Numbered from the stretch's first letter, positions 24,143 to 33,754 are shown. The stretch: DNA of 55,676 nucleotides from Clostridiales bacterium (GCA_017509245.1 JAFWQC010000070.1:1-55676), one strand, 5' to 3'. Program-made: numbers and translations. The notes: generated by a model from the letters alone, not told the origin.

Positions 24143-25507
24143 TCAGGCCTTTAAGTACTTCTTTGCCGGGCGCTTGATAAGGAGCAGGATGAGCATGGCT
24201 AATGCGGTTGTGCCAAGGCTTATCGGATAGACCGTCATGATGCACTTAAAAGTGTGGAACTGAGTGAACACTGAGTAGATCCACACGAGCCTTATGCCGC
24301 AGATGCAGACCATCGTTACGATCGCCGGAGACAAGGATATTCCGTAGCCTCTTAAATATCCGCTGATGACATCGTAGAACAGAGAAAATAAATGCGCCGT
24401 CGTTATGAGGACAACACGGGTATAGCCAATCTCAACAAGTTCCGGTGCGGGATTGAAGATCGCTATGAGGCTCTTGCCCCAGAAGATCAGCGTGAAGACC
24501 ATCAGACCTTCGATGATTATGCCTTCGATGATGCAGAGCTTTAATGTCTTCTTGCACCTGTCGATCTTGCGTGCACCGAAGTTCTGGCCCGTTATCGTTG
24601 TGCAGGCCTGACCGAAGCTGTTAAGCACGTAATATGAGAATATCTCAATATTGAATGCGGCAGAAGATGCGGCCGCGACCGTCGTTCCGAGACTGTTGAT
24701 CGCTGCCTGGATAATGATGTTCGCAGTCGAGAAAACGCATGCCTGCGCGCTTGCAGGAAGTCCGATCTTTAAGATCCTGCCGAGGACGCGCCAATCTATC
24801 CTGAGCTTCTTCCAGTCGAATTTGACATCACTCTTTGACCTCCTGAGGAAGATCAAAAGGATCACGCTGCTAAGCGCATTGGAAATGACCGTTGCCATGG
24901 CAACACCGTCAACTGTGCGGTGAAGCACGACGACAAAGAGAAGATTCATTCCGACATTTACCACGCCGGATATTACGAGGGCCAGGAAAGGCGTCTTCGT
25001 ATTGCCCACGCCCCTGAATATGGCAGCCTCAAAGTTATAGAGAAGGATCACGGGAAGACCTGCGACATAGATACGGAAATAAAGAACAGCCATATCGACG
25101 GCTTCTTCTGATATGTTCTGCGTCCTTAAGATAGGCTCGGCAAGAAGCTCGCATAAGAGTGAGACGATAATGCCGCCGATCACGGCAACGATCATGGAGG
25201 TGTGAACAGCCTTATGAACGGCTTCCTCATCCTTTCGTCCGATCGCATTTGCTATAACGACATTAGTACCCAGCGATATGCCAAGGAATGAATTGACGAT
25301 GAGTGCGATCATGGGTGTATTGGCGCCGACTGCAGCCATGCAGGCCTTGCCCACCTCACCCGTGAAGTTGCCGACGACCGCAATATCCGCAGCATTAAAG
25401 AGCTGCTGGAGGATGCCCGTCAGAGCCAAAGGAAAAGCGAACCCGAGGATCTTGTTCCACAGGCTGCCTTCGATCATTGAGCGTCTTACTGTCTTTTCTG
25501 CATCCAT
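24143..25507 (-). CDS. MATE-family multidrug/cation antiporter, 454 aa
   Basis: Twelve-helix exporter driven by Na+ or H+. Typical features are GFAFPLALTGILQQLFNAADIAVVGNFTG in the first bundle, ANTPMIALIVNSFLGISLGTNVVIA, and in the second bundle GLPASAQACVFSTANIIIQAAINSLGT, consistent with the DinF/NorM-like branch common in Clostridia. Length is normal. The first ATG (25507) sits only a few bases after a perfect hairpin and has no clear ribosome binding site; an ATG ten codons later is possible. Its own promoter and inverted repeat lie directly upstream. Substrate unknown. Confidence 0.9.
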   Translation of the reverse strand: MDAEKTVRRSMIEGSLWNKILGFAFPLALTGILQQLFNAADIAVVGNFTGEVGKACMAAVGANTPMIALIVNSFLGISLGTNVVIANAIGRKDEEAVHKAVHTSMIVAVIGGIIVSLLCELLAEPILRTQNISEEAVDMAVLYFRIYVAGLPVILLYNFEAAIFRGVGNTKTPFLALVISGVVNVGMNLLFVVVLHRTVDGVAMATVISNALSSVILLIFLRRSKSDVKFDWKKLRIDWRVLGRILKIGLPASAQACVFSTANIIIQAAINSLGTTVAAASSAAFNIEIFSYYVLNSFGQACTTITGQNFGARKIDRCKKTLKLCIIEGIIIEGLMVFTLIFWGKSLIAIFNPAPELVEIGYTRVVLITTAHLFSLFYDVISGYLRGYGISLSPAIVTMVCICGIRLVWIYSVFTQFHTFKCIMTVYPISLGTTALAMLILLLIKRPAKKYLKA

Positions 25508-25516
25508 AAAAAATTA

Positions 25517-25577
25517 TAGCCTGATACCCGTTCCGTATCAGGCTAGTAGGTTATATCATCAATTGAAAAATAGTCAA
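25517..25577 (-). promoter_or_regulatory. MATE promoter with an inverted repeat at the transcription start
   Basis: TTGACT (25577-25572), 16 bases, TATAAC (25555-25550) on the minus strand. A perfect 11-bp inverted repeat, TAGCCTGATAC and GTATCAGGCTA with 7 bases between (25545-25517), begins at the expected start site and is followed by TAATTTTTT and the ATG. It may be an operator for a repressor or an early attenuator. Confidence 0.65.
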
Positions 25578-25692
25578 TATGATTTATTCTCGGCAATTTG
25601 TTGAATCATCGAGCGGAGGGCCGATAAAAGGATAAAGTTTGCAGATGATCCGTCTGCGGGTTTTTCAAAGCATTATATCAGTTAAACGGGAG

Positions 25693-26706
25693 TTATAATC
25701 TGCCTATTTTTGCCAGTCTTACGATGCAGGATTCGATGAACTTCTGGACCTCTCGCTCGTACATCGCCTGGGATCTCTCGTAACACTCAAGATGCCTTGC
25801 GTTATTAACGATAACCATTCTCTTTCTGCATCTTAAGTTATCGTAGATGTCGCGGGAATCTGAAGGAACCGTCACATTGTCCTCGCCGCCCTGGAAGATC
25901 AGTACGGGAACGCGGATCGAGCTTGCGTGATCCTTGACGTCACAACGGTTTATGTCAAAACCGAACTGGTGCTGGGCGAGCTTTCTGATGCGCGCGATTA
26001 TGGCATCGGGGGATATTTTCGTGCTCTGGGGCAAAGTGGTCTTAAGAAAGCTCGTAAGCGACGCTACGGGCGAATCTGCGATTATTCCGCATACGCAGCT
26101 GTCGAAGCCTTTCTGCTGAGCAGCGAGAAGGCACGCCGTGGCGCCTGCGCCCCTTGCCACAAGATAGATCCTGCAGCGGTCGCCAAGTCGTCTTTTGGTA
26201 AATGCATACCATGCGTCAAGATCAACGCTCTCCATGAGTCCCCAAGTGAAATTCTTGCCGCCGCTCATGCCGTGCGCCCTCATGTGAGTGATTATGCAGT
26301 GACACTGTACCTTGCGCATCATGAGCCTTGCATATGCCGCCATCTCAGCGGGAGATTCGTCGTAGCCGTGAACAAGGATAACCATGTTGCGGCATGTGGA
26401 ATCAGAGGAAGGTCTGTAATAACCTGAAAGCTGGCAGCCGTCAAAGGATGTCGTCCTTACGCCGAGCCACTCGTTATGGAAAGTGTAGAACCAGTTTTTG
26501 CCGCGGCCGATGATGGTGCTCCTGTCGATCTTTGAAGGTGATCTGTCGACCTGCGGAAGAGGTTTGGGTCTTTTGAAGAGCTTCTTGAAGACTTTGTCGG
26601 TATATGAAATGAACAGCGCGAAAACCAGTCCTCCGACAAGGACTATCACAAGCACGATCAATACCGCAACAAGTACCGCGGTGCCAATTGAACCGTTATC
26701 CGACAA
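25693..26706 (-). CDS. Membrane-anchored alpha/beta-hydrolase-fold protein with the nucleophile serine replaced, 337 aa
   Basis: One N-terminal helix (residues 8-33) anchors an extracellular or cytoplasmic alpha/beta hydrolase fold. Oxyanion region LVHGYDE (112-117), RAHGMSGG (143-150), acid IFQGGEDNVTVP (Asp276) and base NARHLE (His305) are all there. At the nucleophile elbow, where relatives have GxSxG, the sequence is VARGAGATA, so Gly186 stands where Ser is expected. Related proteins (YqkD/YtaP-type) are esterases or peptidases; this one may be inactive or use another chemistry. Starts with TTG behind GGAGGG and overlaps the pepP stop by 11 bases. Confidence 0.82.
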   Translation of the reverse strand: MSDNGSIGTAVLVAVLIVLVIVLVGGLVFALFISYTDKVFKKLFKRPKPLPQVDRSPSKIDRSTIIGRGKNWFYTFHNEWLGVRTTSFDGCQLSGYYRPSSDSTCRNMVILVHGYDESPAEMAAYARLMMRKVQCHCIITHMRAHGMSGGKNFTWGLMESVDLDAWYAFTKRRLGDRCRIYLVARGAGATACLLAAQQKGFDSCVCGIIADSPVASLTSFLKTTLPQSTKISPDAIIARIRKLAQHQFGFDINRCDVKDHASSIRVPVLIFQGGEDNVTVPSDSRDIYDNLRCRKRMVIVNNARHLECYERSQAMYEREVQKFIESCIVRLAKIGRL

Positions 26707-27940
26707 TTATACCCTCCGGGCTGTCCTTCCCGGAGCTCAGGAGCAGGCAGCCGTCCTCAGTTACCAGGCAGTCGTCCTCGATCCTGAAGCCGATGTCCCA
26801 CTCAGGGATATAAACACCCGGCTCGACCGCAAGACAATTACCTGCTTCGAATTCCTTATCCTTCTGACCGACGTCATGAACGTCAAGGCCGAGAAAATGA
26901 GAGGTGTTATGCCAGTAATAGCGTTTAACATCCTCCTCGGTAAAATTATCAGGTATTAATCCTTGTCCTGCAAGCCATTTGCCTGCGATGTCATACATTT
27001 GTGAATTAAGAGCGGCAAATGTTTTGCCGGGTGCAATGAAGCTGAACGCAGCCTTCCTGAGAGCCCTTATGAGCTCTAATAATTTCAAGCGCTTATCGTC
27101 ACCGTCTTTGGGTGCGCCGACAAAGAAGACTCTTGAGATATCTGCGCAGTAACCGTTAAATCTTGCGCCCACGTCGATCTGGATAACGGAGCCTTCCTCA
27201 GCTATTCCGTCACCGTCTTTCTCAGGATCGGAATGGTGCAGGAAGAATACATTCTTTCCGCATGCAACGATGGTTCCGAAAGCAAACGCCATTGAGCTTC
27301 TCTTTGCCATCTCATACTCGAGCTTGAGATAGAGTTCATACTCAGATACGCCGGGACGTATCAAGGTCTTCATCTCTTCTATCGCTTCTTCAGTTATCCT
27401 TGCAGCTTCCCTTATCGATTCATACTCAAAAGGTGATTTGACAAGGCGTAGTACTGTCGTGATCTTTGAAAGATCACTTACCTTGCGGCCGCCTTTCTCG
27501 ATCTTCCTGATAAGCTCAAAAGGTTTCTGCATGACTGTAGATCTGTCGAGAAAGATGTTGATGTCCGTATTGCTTATGAGGTCATATTCCTTCTCCTCAT
27601 ACTTTTCGAGATCAAGGACTTCATCTATCTCAAGTCCCGCGGTTTCCGCGATCACCGAAAAGTCCATTCTCTTGCCTCTCCAGCGCTCTTTCATTGAATC
27701 GTGGGCAGGAGCATAGACGCGGCTTTTTGCTTCGCCGTTAAACTTCTCGATAACGAGCACTAATCCGTCGCGCTCAAGTCCTGTCAGATAGAAGAAGTTG
27801 CGGTCGGCAAAGAATCTGTAATCCTCGTCAAGTGACATATGTTTGCACTCGCCCGAGAATAACAACGCCGCGGTGCGGTCAGGCAACGCGGCGGCGAAGC
27901 GCTCTCTGTTATGTTTGAAAAATAAAGGATCTGCCGTCAT
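26696..27940 (-). CDS. pepP: Xaa-Pro aminopeptidase (M24B), 414 aa
   Basis: Removes N-terminal residues next to proline. An N-terminal creatinase-like domain (FFADRNFFYLTGLERD) precedes the pita-bread catalytic domain, with metal ligands in IQIDVGARFNGYCADISR (two Asp), SHFLGLDVHD (His), AVEPGVYIP (Glu) and FRIEDDCLVTEDG (Glu). Length is normal. The ATG at 27940 lies eight bases after the stop of the upstream acetyltransferase-like gene; longer frames overlap it. Operon with the alpha/beta-hydrolase gene downstream. Confidence 0.93.
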   Translation of the reverse strand: MTADPLFFKHNRERFAAALPDRTAALLFSGECKHMSLDEDYRFFADRNFFYLTGLERDGLVLVIEKFNGEAKSRVYAPAHDSMKERWRGKRMDFSVIAETAGLEIDEVLDLEKYEEKEYDLISNTDINIFLDRSTVMQKPFELIRKIEKGGRKVSDLSKITTVLRLVKSPFEYESIREAARITEEAIEEMKTLIRPGVSEYELYLKLEYEMAKRSSMAFAFGTIVACGKNVFFLHHSDPEKDGDGIAEEGSVIQIDVGARFNGYCADISRVFFVGAPKDGDDKRLKLLELIRALRKAAFSFIAPGKTFAALNSQMYDIAGKWLAGQGLIPDNFTEEDVKRYYWHNTSHFLGLDVHDVGQKDKEFEAGNCLAVEPGVYIPEWDIGFRIEDDCLVTEDGCLLLSSGKDSPEGIIVG

Positions 27941-27947
27941 CAGGAGC

Positions 27948-28625
27948 CTACCACTGCTTGACTCCGTCCGAACGCACATTATATTCGTCGAATAGGATCG
28001 TGTTATTGATATAGTTGAGCGTAGCGCCCGGTGATCTTCTGATAAGACCCGGATTGCCGATTACGATGGAACCGTCCGGAACGTCAAAGTTGACATATGC
28101 GCCGGGAGCGATAAGAACGTTATTGCCGATTCTGATATTGCCGACGATAACAGCATTGGCACCGATCCATACATAATTGCCGATATGAGGTGACCCCTTC
28201 CTCTTGCCTCTGAACTGGGTTCCGATAACAACGCCCGTAGATACGTTAACATTATGGCCGATAACGCTCTTGGGGTGAATGATGACACGTCCGAAATGCG
28301 CAAGGTAAAAGCCTTTGCCGATATTGGTGTCATAAGGGATCTGGAAGTGATACTTGCGGCTGAGCCTGTCAAGTCTGTAGTTGCTTACCGCAAACTTGAT
28401 CTGATAGACCTTCTTCCTGATGCCGTCATATCTGCTGACCTGGTCAGCATAATAACGTGTGCGTCTCATGACGCTTATATAGCTGAATTCGGGGCTGGAT
28501 CTTCTCTCTTCGAGATAACATGCGTAGATATTCTTATAGCGGCGTGCATTACCGGTGTATCTGAACAAATCGGCATAGATTATGTCTTTAAGTTCATCTG
28601 TCATGACATGCACATCCTTCCGCAT
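27948..28625 (-). CDS. Left-handed beta-helix acyltransferase, serine acetyltransferase-like, 225 aa
   Basis: Hexapeptide-repeat transferase: VIIHPKSVIGHNVNVSTGVVIG, GNYVWIGANAVIVGNIRIG and IAPGAYVNFDVPDGSIVIGNPG give three or more coils, with HFGRVIIHP-type His and GNPG motif as in the CysE/SAT branch. The N-terminal region (residues 1-95) is basic, Tyr-rich and shorter than CysE. It may acetylate serine or a sugar/polymer precursor. The first ATG at 28625 has AAGG nearby; an ATG seven codons later (28604) follows GGAAGGA and may be the true start. Divergent from the AraC regulator. Confidence 0.8.
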   Translation of the reverse strand: MRKDVHVMTDELKDIIYADLFRYTGNARRYKNIYACYLEERRSSPEFSYISVMRRTRYYADQVSRYDGIRKKVYQIKFAVSNYRLDRLSRKYHFQIPYDTNIGKGFYLAHFGRVIIHPKSVIGHNVNVSTGVVIGTQFRGKRKGSPHIGNYVWIGANAVIVGNIRIGNNVLIAPGAYVNFDVPDGSIVIGNPGLIRRSPGATLNYINNTILFDEYNVRSDGVKQW

Positions 28626-28742
28626 ATTTCTACCTTAAAATTCTATTACTTTTCGCGTAATAACTCAATAAGGTTTTACGGTCAAAGTATTTATTTTCTT
28701 AATCTTTTTGATATTTGCACACTAACATGTTATCAAATGTGC

Positions 28743-28771
28743 TTTACACTTTTTGAAAAGAAATATACAAT
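28743..28771 (+). promoter_or_regulatory. Promoter of the 28.8-kb AraC regulator
   Basis: TTTACA (28743-28748), 17 bases, TACAAT (28766-28771). A perfect 10-bp palindrome TAACATGTTA lies just upstream near 28725-28734. Confidence 0.6.
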
Positions 28772-28827
28772 TTTTGTGGTAAGATGTCATAATGTTTTCA
28801 ACATTTGCAATCACGAGGAACAAGCCT

Positions 28828-29583
28828 ATGAATATCGAGAAAGAACTTGCCAGAAGATTGATGAACGAAGGCGAATCCGGCAACCGTCAGGAAGCCTATA
28901 ACAATGAGATCGCTTTCTATGAGGTTGTTGCCAGCGGCAACACGAACCGCCTTGAGGAAGCCATTAAGGCGCTGGTGTCAACACAGAACAGGGGAACCTT
29001 AAGTCCCGACAAGCTCCGCAACGAGAAATACCATACGATCATCCTTGCAGCGCTTGTGAGCAGATTCTGCATTGAGGCAGGTCTTGAGATCTCTGTAGCA
29101 TACAATCTGAGCGATATCTATATCGAACTCGTTGATGCCGCAACATCTGTCGAGGAAGTAAAATCTCTTAATGATGAACTTATCCGCGCTTACTGCCGCA
29201 AGATGAGCGATCTTGCAAAGAACAGCGTTGTATCACGCCATATCGTCGTAGCGATCGACTACATAAGATCCCACATCCAGGAGAATCTTACAGTTGAATC
29301 AATCGCTGATTCTCTGTCACTTAATTCAAGCTATCTTTCCAAGCTCTTTAAGCAGGAGATGGGAATCACTTTGAGCCACTACATCAGAGACCAGAAGATC
29401 AATGTTGCATGCAACATGTTAAGACATCTCGATGAGTCTTCATTAACGATCGCAAACTATCTCGGCTTCTCATCGCAGTCACACTTCATCCAGGTATTCA
29501 AGAAGACAACAGGCATGACACCTGAGGAATACAGAAGAAGAAATTATCACCAGAGCTGGATGAACGGCGACAACGATAAATAA
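28828..29583 (+). CDS. AraC/XylS-family transcriptional regulator, 251 aa
   Basis: DNA-binding domain at the C-terminus (about residues 150-245) with two helix-turn-helix units: NLTVESIADSLSLNSSYLSKLFKQEMG and TIANYLGFSSQSHFIQVFKKTTGMTPEEYR. The N-terminal half (NIEKELARRLMNEGESGNRQ) has no recognisable cupin; it is helical and resembles the sensor regions of YesN-type regulators that respond to small ligands or histidine kinases. Start at 28828 has GAGGA eight bases upstream. Targets cannot be told; the divergent acetyltransferase-pepP run is the nearest candidate. Confidence 0.88.
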   Translation: MNIEKELARRLMNEGESGNRQEAYNNEIAFYEVVASGNTNRLEEAIKALVSTQNRGTLSPDKLRNEKYHTIILAALVSRFCIEAGLEISVAYNLSDIYIELVDAATSVEEVKSLNDELIRAYCRKMSDLAKNSVVSRHIVVAIDYIRSHIQENLTVESIADSLSLNSSYLSKLFKQEMGITLSHYIRDQKINVACNMLRHLDESSLTIANYLGFSSQSHFIQVFKKTTGMTPEEYRRRNYHQSWMNGDNDK

Positions 29584-29612
29584 TCCGAACTGCAGGACAA
29601 AACAAAATATAA

Positions 29613-29645
29613 GAGGCTGTTTCCGGGATACGGAGGCAGCCTTTA
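29613..29645. terminator. Terminator shared by the AraC gene and the FtsX-type gene
   Basis: AGGCTG / CAGCCT hairpin with inner GG/CC pairs, followed by TTTATT on the plus strand and by TCTTATATTTTG on the minus strand. It lies 30 bases after the AraC stop and overlaps the end of the convergent gene. Confidence 0.7.
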
Positions 29646-32600
29646 TTCTGCGCTTTTTAAGGATTCCGCCATGTCGATCTTATCGATTTTCGCGCGCATG
29701 ATAAGATTCACCACGGTCGAGAACAAGAGTACGAACAGGAGTGAATAGAGATAACTCTGAGGCTCTATCCTTATCTGGTAGGTAACCATGTCCATTGCAA
29801 TCTGGGCCATTACATACCTGTGCAGAAGGAATCCCAGAGGAATGCCCACGGCAAAGCCCATCAGCACGAGAAGGATATTTTCGCGCGTGACGTATGCGCC
29901 TGTCTCGCGCCTGTTAAAGCCCATTACTTTCAGCGTGGCGATCTCCCTGATACGCTCTGTGATGTTGATGTTGTTGAGGTTGAACAGGACTATGAAAGCG
30001 AGCGCTGCGGCACTTACTATAATGAGCACGATGACGTAGTTCATGCGCTCCATCGTTTTAGCAAAACTTTCCCTTGAATCTGATGTGACAGACCAAGTCT
30101 TGATGTTGTAGTTATCCGAGAAATATGAAGCAACGGTATATGGCGCCTGAAGATCCTGGTCTTCAGTCCTGATAAGGAGCGTCTCAGGCGTGTAAGGCTT
30201 GCCGAAAGCCTCCCTGTATGTGTTTGGCGTCATGAGCGCATAGTGGAATGTGTAATTGGTAAAGACAGATGCAACTTTAAGAGAGACCTCGTGTTCATCG
30301 TCACCGTAAAGAAGCGTTATGGTGTCGCCGGGCTTTACATTATTCTTATCAGCAAGCTTGTCGGAAATGGCTATTTCACCGTCAGAAGGCCAGGCGAGGT
30401 CCTCTCCTTTCTTTACCGAGGTAAGACCGAAGATCTCTCCTGTACCGGGATCATCTGATATGAACATATCAAGGTCCCTGACATATCCCGAACCGTTATT
30501 CTTTGCCTGGTCATTCTTGACGACAGCATAATCAAACTCCGAACCGAGTTCCTCACGGGCAAGGGCTGCCGCATCCTCGATCTCATACTGCCTGTACTTG
30601 CCATCGAAGACGATCTTGACGTCGTATTTCATTATGTTGTCGAACTGAATGTCAACAACATTGCATATGGAATCGTAAAGGCCGAACGCGGTGATCAGGA
30701 GCGCCGTGCATCCTGCGATTCCCACGACCATCATCCACATTCTCTTCTTGAATCGGAAGACGTTGCGCGCGGAGACCTTGTGAAGGAACTTCATCCTCTT
30801 CCAGATAAAGCCGATGTATTCAAGAAGGATGCGCTTGCCGGGCAAAGGTGCCTTCGGTCTTATGAGTTCGGCAGGCATTCCCTTCAATGACGAAAGAGCG
30901 GTAAATACCGTGACTCCGACCGTACATAAAAGGGCAACTCCAAGCGACAGGATAAACAGCGGAACGCTCGATGTGAAAGACAGTTCCGTAAAGCCGTACA
31001 TCATCGCATATACTTCCCATATGACCGCAGGGAACAGCTTGGTTCCGCCCATGAATCCGAGAACGCCGCCGAGTACCGAAGCCGAACCCGCGTAGACCGC
31101 GTATTTCATTACGATGGCGGTATCGGAATATCCGAGCGCCCTCATCGTTCCGATTATGCCTCTCTCGTCAGATACCATTCTGCTCATCGTTGTGGAGCAT
31201 ACCAATGCCGCGATCGCGAAAAAGAACACCGGGAAGACAGTAGCTATTCCGTCTACTATCTTGGAATCGTTGTCAAAGCAGACATAGCCCGTATTCTTGT
31301 CTCTCCCGAGGATATATGTCTCAGGGGAATCAACTGAATCGATCAGTGTGAAGCCGTAAACAAGATCAGATCTGAATACCGTGTCTGCCGTATAAGAGAA
31401 CTCGGAATATCCTTTCCAGAGTTCATATACGCCGTCGTTGTATTCCTTCCAGCCGTCGTCGATCTTCTTTTGAGCTTCATCAAGTTCTTTAACGCCGTCG
31501 TTATACTCTGCAAGCCCGTCGGAATACTGACTGTATGCGGAATCGTATTGAGCTTTTGAACTCTCATACTGCTCCACGCCCATATCGTACTGGATCTTTT
31601 GAGAGAGGTATTCCTGATACATTGTGTTATAGGAAGCCACCTTGTCATCGTATTCCTTCTGCCTGTTATCCAGATACTGTTCTTTCTCATCGAGCTCCGC
31701 TTCTTCAGTATCAAGACCTGCAAGATTCTCTTTTGCCTCATCAAGGAGAGCCAGGTTATTTTTCTTTGACTCCTCCTGACTTGCTATCCGGGCTTCGATG
31801 CTCATTCTCTCCCAGTCAGACGTTGCCTGATCGAGTTTGGCCCTGTTATTCTCTATCTCTGCATCAATGGATGCTATCGTGGATTCGTAAGAGGATATCT
31901 GTGATGAAAGAGACACTCTGGAGGATTGTATCCGGTTTCTTGAAGTCCTTACATCGTTCCTGCCTTCAATGATCTCCTGATTTATTGAATTGATCTCGTT
32001 TTTGAGATCGTCTGTGTCCTTCTTCAGCTTATCGAGCTGCGCTCCTGAAGCATCCAGAAGGGTCTTGGTCGAAGTCAGTTCCCTGTTGTAATCGTTAAGG
32101 GATTTTTTGGTATCGTCTAAAGTCTTTTTGCCTTCATCGAGCTTTTCGCGGTTCTTATCGATTTCTTTCTGGCCGTCTTCCAGCTCCTTCTTTGCATCAT
32201 CAAGCTTTGCACGTCCGTCAGCGATCTCGTCCCAGCCGTCCTTTATGCCGTCATTAAACTCGTTAAAGCCGTCGTAAAGTTTGTCGTACTCCTCTCTTAT
32301 GAGGGAATTGAATCTCTCGTTGATAACGCCCTTAAGCGCGACGCTGTACTGTCTCTCGGCAGATTCAGCCCAGTCCTTGTATTCTTCCGAATAGATGTAG
32401 AGACCCGTGTCAGCATAAAGATATGCCTCAGTGAAATATTCTGAATCGAATGCCTCCGGAAGGGCGCAAACATAGAAGCTCACACTGCCGGAACCTTCAT
32501 TCGATGATCCTCTCTGGAAGTTCATATAGACCGGCGTTCTCGCAGTTCCGACGACCGTATATTCCCTGTATTTGAACATGTCCAGTGAAGACCGGCCCGT

Positions 32601-33053
32601 CTCGTCCGATATTAACAGCTTCTGCCCTATCGTTTCTGCCGGAAGCATGTATGCATCGACAACTATCTCATCAGGTTTTGAAGGCAGGCGTCCTGCTTCG
32701 AGCTTTAACCTGTTAACGTCTTTTGTAATCGACAGAAAACGCACTGTGGAAGCGCTCTGGGACTCACCAAGATATGCCGAACAGTCAGCCGAATATGCAC
32801 CTTCGACAACGCAGTTAGTCCGCTTTGCCAACTCCTCAATGTCTTCTTCCGTAAATCCTATCGTCGACATGAGCTTAAAGTCGAACATCGCATACTCATC
32901 CGCATATCTGTCGGCGGTATAAACGAATGATGGTGTGGTTACTTTGAGTCCCGCGAAAAAGCCGACTCCCAATGCGATTATCGCGAAAATGGCGATAAAT
33001 CTCGGGAAAGTCATCCTGATAGATCTTAATATCGTCTTGACGTAAGGACTCAT
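29643..33053 (-). CDS. FtsX-like (MacB-type) permease with a large extracellular coiled coil, 1136 aa
   Basis: N-terminal helix (FPRFIAIFAIIALGVGFFAG), then an extracellular domain whose residues about 255-590 are a long heptad-rich coiled coil full of Asp, Lys and Glu (DGRAKLDDAKKELEDGQKE and repeats), then two FtsX membrane modules (VFPVFFFAIAALVCSTTMSRM and VLIIVSAAALAFIVLFNLNNI). Works with the ATPase encoded just upstream. Such transporters export lipoproteins, peptides or act in cell-wall control or bacitracin-type resistance. ATG at 33053 shares its A with the ATPase stop (TAATG). The coiled coil is much longer than usual for this class, though known in Clostridia. Confidence 0.88.
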   Translation of the reverse strand: MSPYVKTILRSIRMTFPRFIAIFAIIALGVGFFAGLKVTTPSFVYTADRYADEYAMFDFKLMSTIGFTEEDIEELAKRTNCVVEGAYSADCSAYLGESQSASTVRFLSITKDVNRLKLEAGRLPSKPDEIVVDAYMLPAETIGQKLLISDETGRSSLDMFKYREYTVVGTARTPVYMNFQRGSSNEGSGSVSFYVCALPEAFDSEYFTEAYLYADTGLYIYSEEYKDWAESAERQYSVALKGVINERFNSLIREEYDKLYDGFNEFNDGIKDGWDEIADGRAKLDDAKKELEDGQKEIDKNREKLDEGKKTLDDTKKSLNDYNRELTSTKTLLDASGAQLDKLKKDTDDLKNEINSINQEIIEGRNDVRTSRNRIQSSRVSLSSQISSYESTIASIDAEIENNRAKLDQATSDWERMSIEARIASQEESKKNNLALLDEAKENLAGLDTEEAELDEKEQYLDNRQKEYDDKVASYNTMYQEYLSQKIQYDMGVEQYESSKAQYDSAYSQYSDGLAEYNDGVKELDEAQKKIDDGWKEYNDGVYELWKGYSEFSYTADTVFRSDLVYGFTLIDSVDSPETYILGRDKNTGYVCFDNDSKIVDGIATVFPVFFFAIAALVCSTTMSRMVSDERGIIGTMRALGYSDTAIVMKYAVYAGSASVLGGVLGFMGGTKLFPAVIWEVYAMMYGFTELSFTSSVPLFILSLGVALLCTVGVTVFTALSSLKGMPAELIRPKAPLPGKRILLEYIGFIWKRMKFLHKVSARNVFRFKKRMWMMVVGIAGCTALLITAFGLYDSICNVVDIQFDNIMKYDVKIVFDGKYRQYEIEDAAALAREELGSEFDYAVVKNDQAKNNGSGYVRDLDMFISDDPGTGEIFGLTSVKKGEDLAWPSDGEIAISDKLADKNNVKPGDTITLLYGDDEHEVSLKVASVFTNYTFHYALMTPNTYREAFGKPYTPETLLIRTEDQDLQAPYTVASYFSDNYNIKTWSVTSDSRESFAKTMERMNYVIVLIIVSAAALAFIVLFNLNNINITERIREIATLKVMGFNRRETGAYVTRENILLVLMGFAVGIPLGFLLHRYVMAQIAMDMVTYQIRIEPQSYLYSLLFVLLFSTVVNLIMRAKIDKIDMAESLKSAE

Positions 33054-33754
33054 TACCATTCGATCGTATCTACGTTTACGGGGTTCTCGTTGATTATGTT
33101 GCTTGTGATCTTTCCGTTCTTGACCCTGATCACTCTGTCAGCCATGGCCGTGAGGGCGGAGTTGTGCGTGATTATTACGACAGTCATACCCTTTTCGACA
33201 CTTAAAGACTGAAGGAGCTTTAATATCGATTTGCCTGTCTGGTAATCCAATGCACCCGTAGGTTCATCGCATAACAGGAGCTTGGGATTTTTCGCGATCG
33301 CCCTGGCAATGGACACACGCTGCTGCTCACCGCCCGAGAGCTGCGCAGGGAAATTATTCTTTCTGTCAGAAAGCCCGACCTCATTCATGAGAAGATCGCA
33401 GTCGATGGGGTCCTTTACGAGCTGGGCCGCCATCTCGACATTCTCATATGCCGTAAGGTTCGGGATAAGGTTATAGAACTGGAAAACGAATCCGACATTC
33501 TGTCTTCTGAACAGCGCGAGTTCATTCGCGTTGAGCCTGGATATCTCTTTGCCGTCAAGGAACACCCTGCCCGACGTGAGCCTGTCCATACCTCCGAGGA
33601 TATTAAGGAGCGTCGTCTTGCCCGCTCCGGACTGACCGACTATGACGCAGAGCTCGCCCTCTTCAATAAAAAAATCGCATCCGTCAAGCGCGGTTACATT
33701 TACAGATCCGGTCTTATAGACCTTCCTGACATCACGGAATTCAATATATGCCAT
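33053..33754 (-). CDS. ABC transporter ATPase of the LolD/MacB type, 233 aa
   Basis: Provides energy for the adjacent FtsX-type permease. Walker [11 protein letters not shown]-loop [15 protein letters not shown], signature [14 protein letters not shown], Walker [14 protein letters not shown] and H-loop ITHNS are all intact. The ATG at 33754 has GGAG six bases upstream; the frame extends a few codons to a TTG that overlaps the binding site and is not used. Translationally coupled to the permease. Substrate unknown. Confidence 0.93.
   Translation of the reverse strand: MAYIEFRDVRKVYKTGSVNVTALDGCDFFIEEGELCVIVGQSGAGKTTLLNILGGMDRLTSGRVFLDGKEISRLNANELALFRRQNVGFVFQFYNLIPNLTAYENVEMAAQLVKDPIDCDLLMNEVGLSDRKNNFPAQLSGGEQQRVSIARAIAKNPKLLLCDEPTGALDYQTGKSILKLLQSLSVEKGMTVVIITHNSALTAMADRVIRVKNGKITSNIINENPVNVDTIEW

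Noticed and set aside
25620..25670. Plus-strand terminator-like hairpin GCAGA/TCTGC followed by GGGTTTTTC
   Set aside because: Only 5 bp of stem and no plus-strand gene ends nearby.
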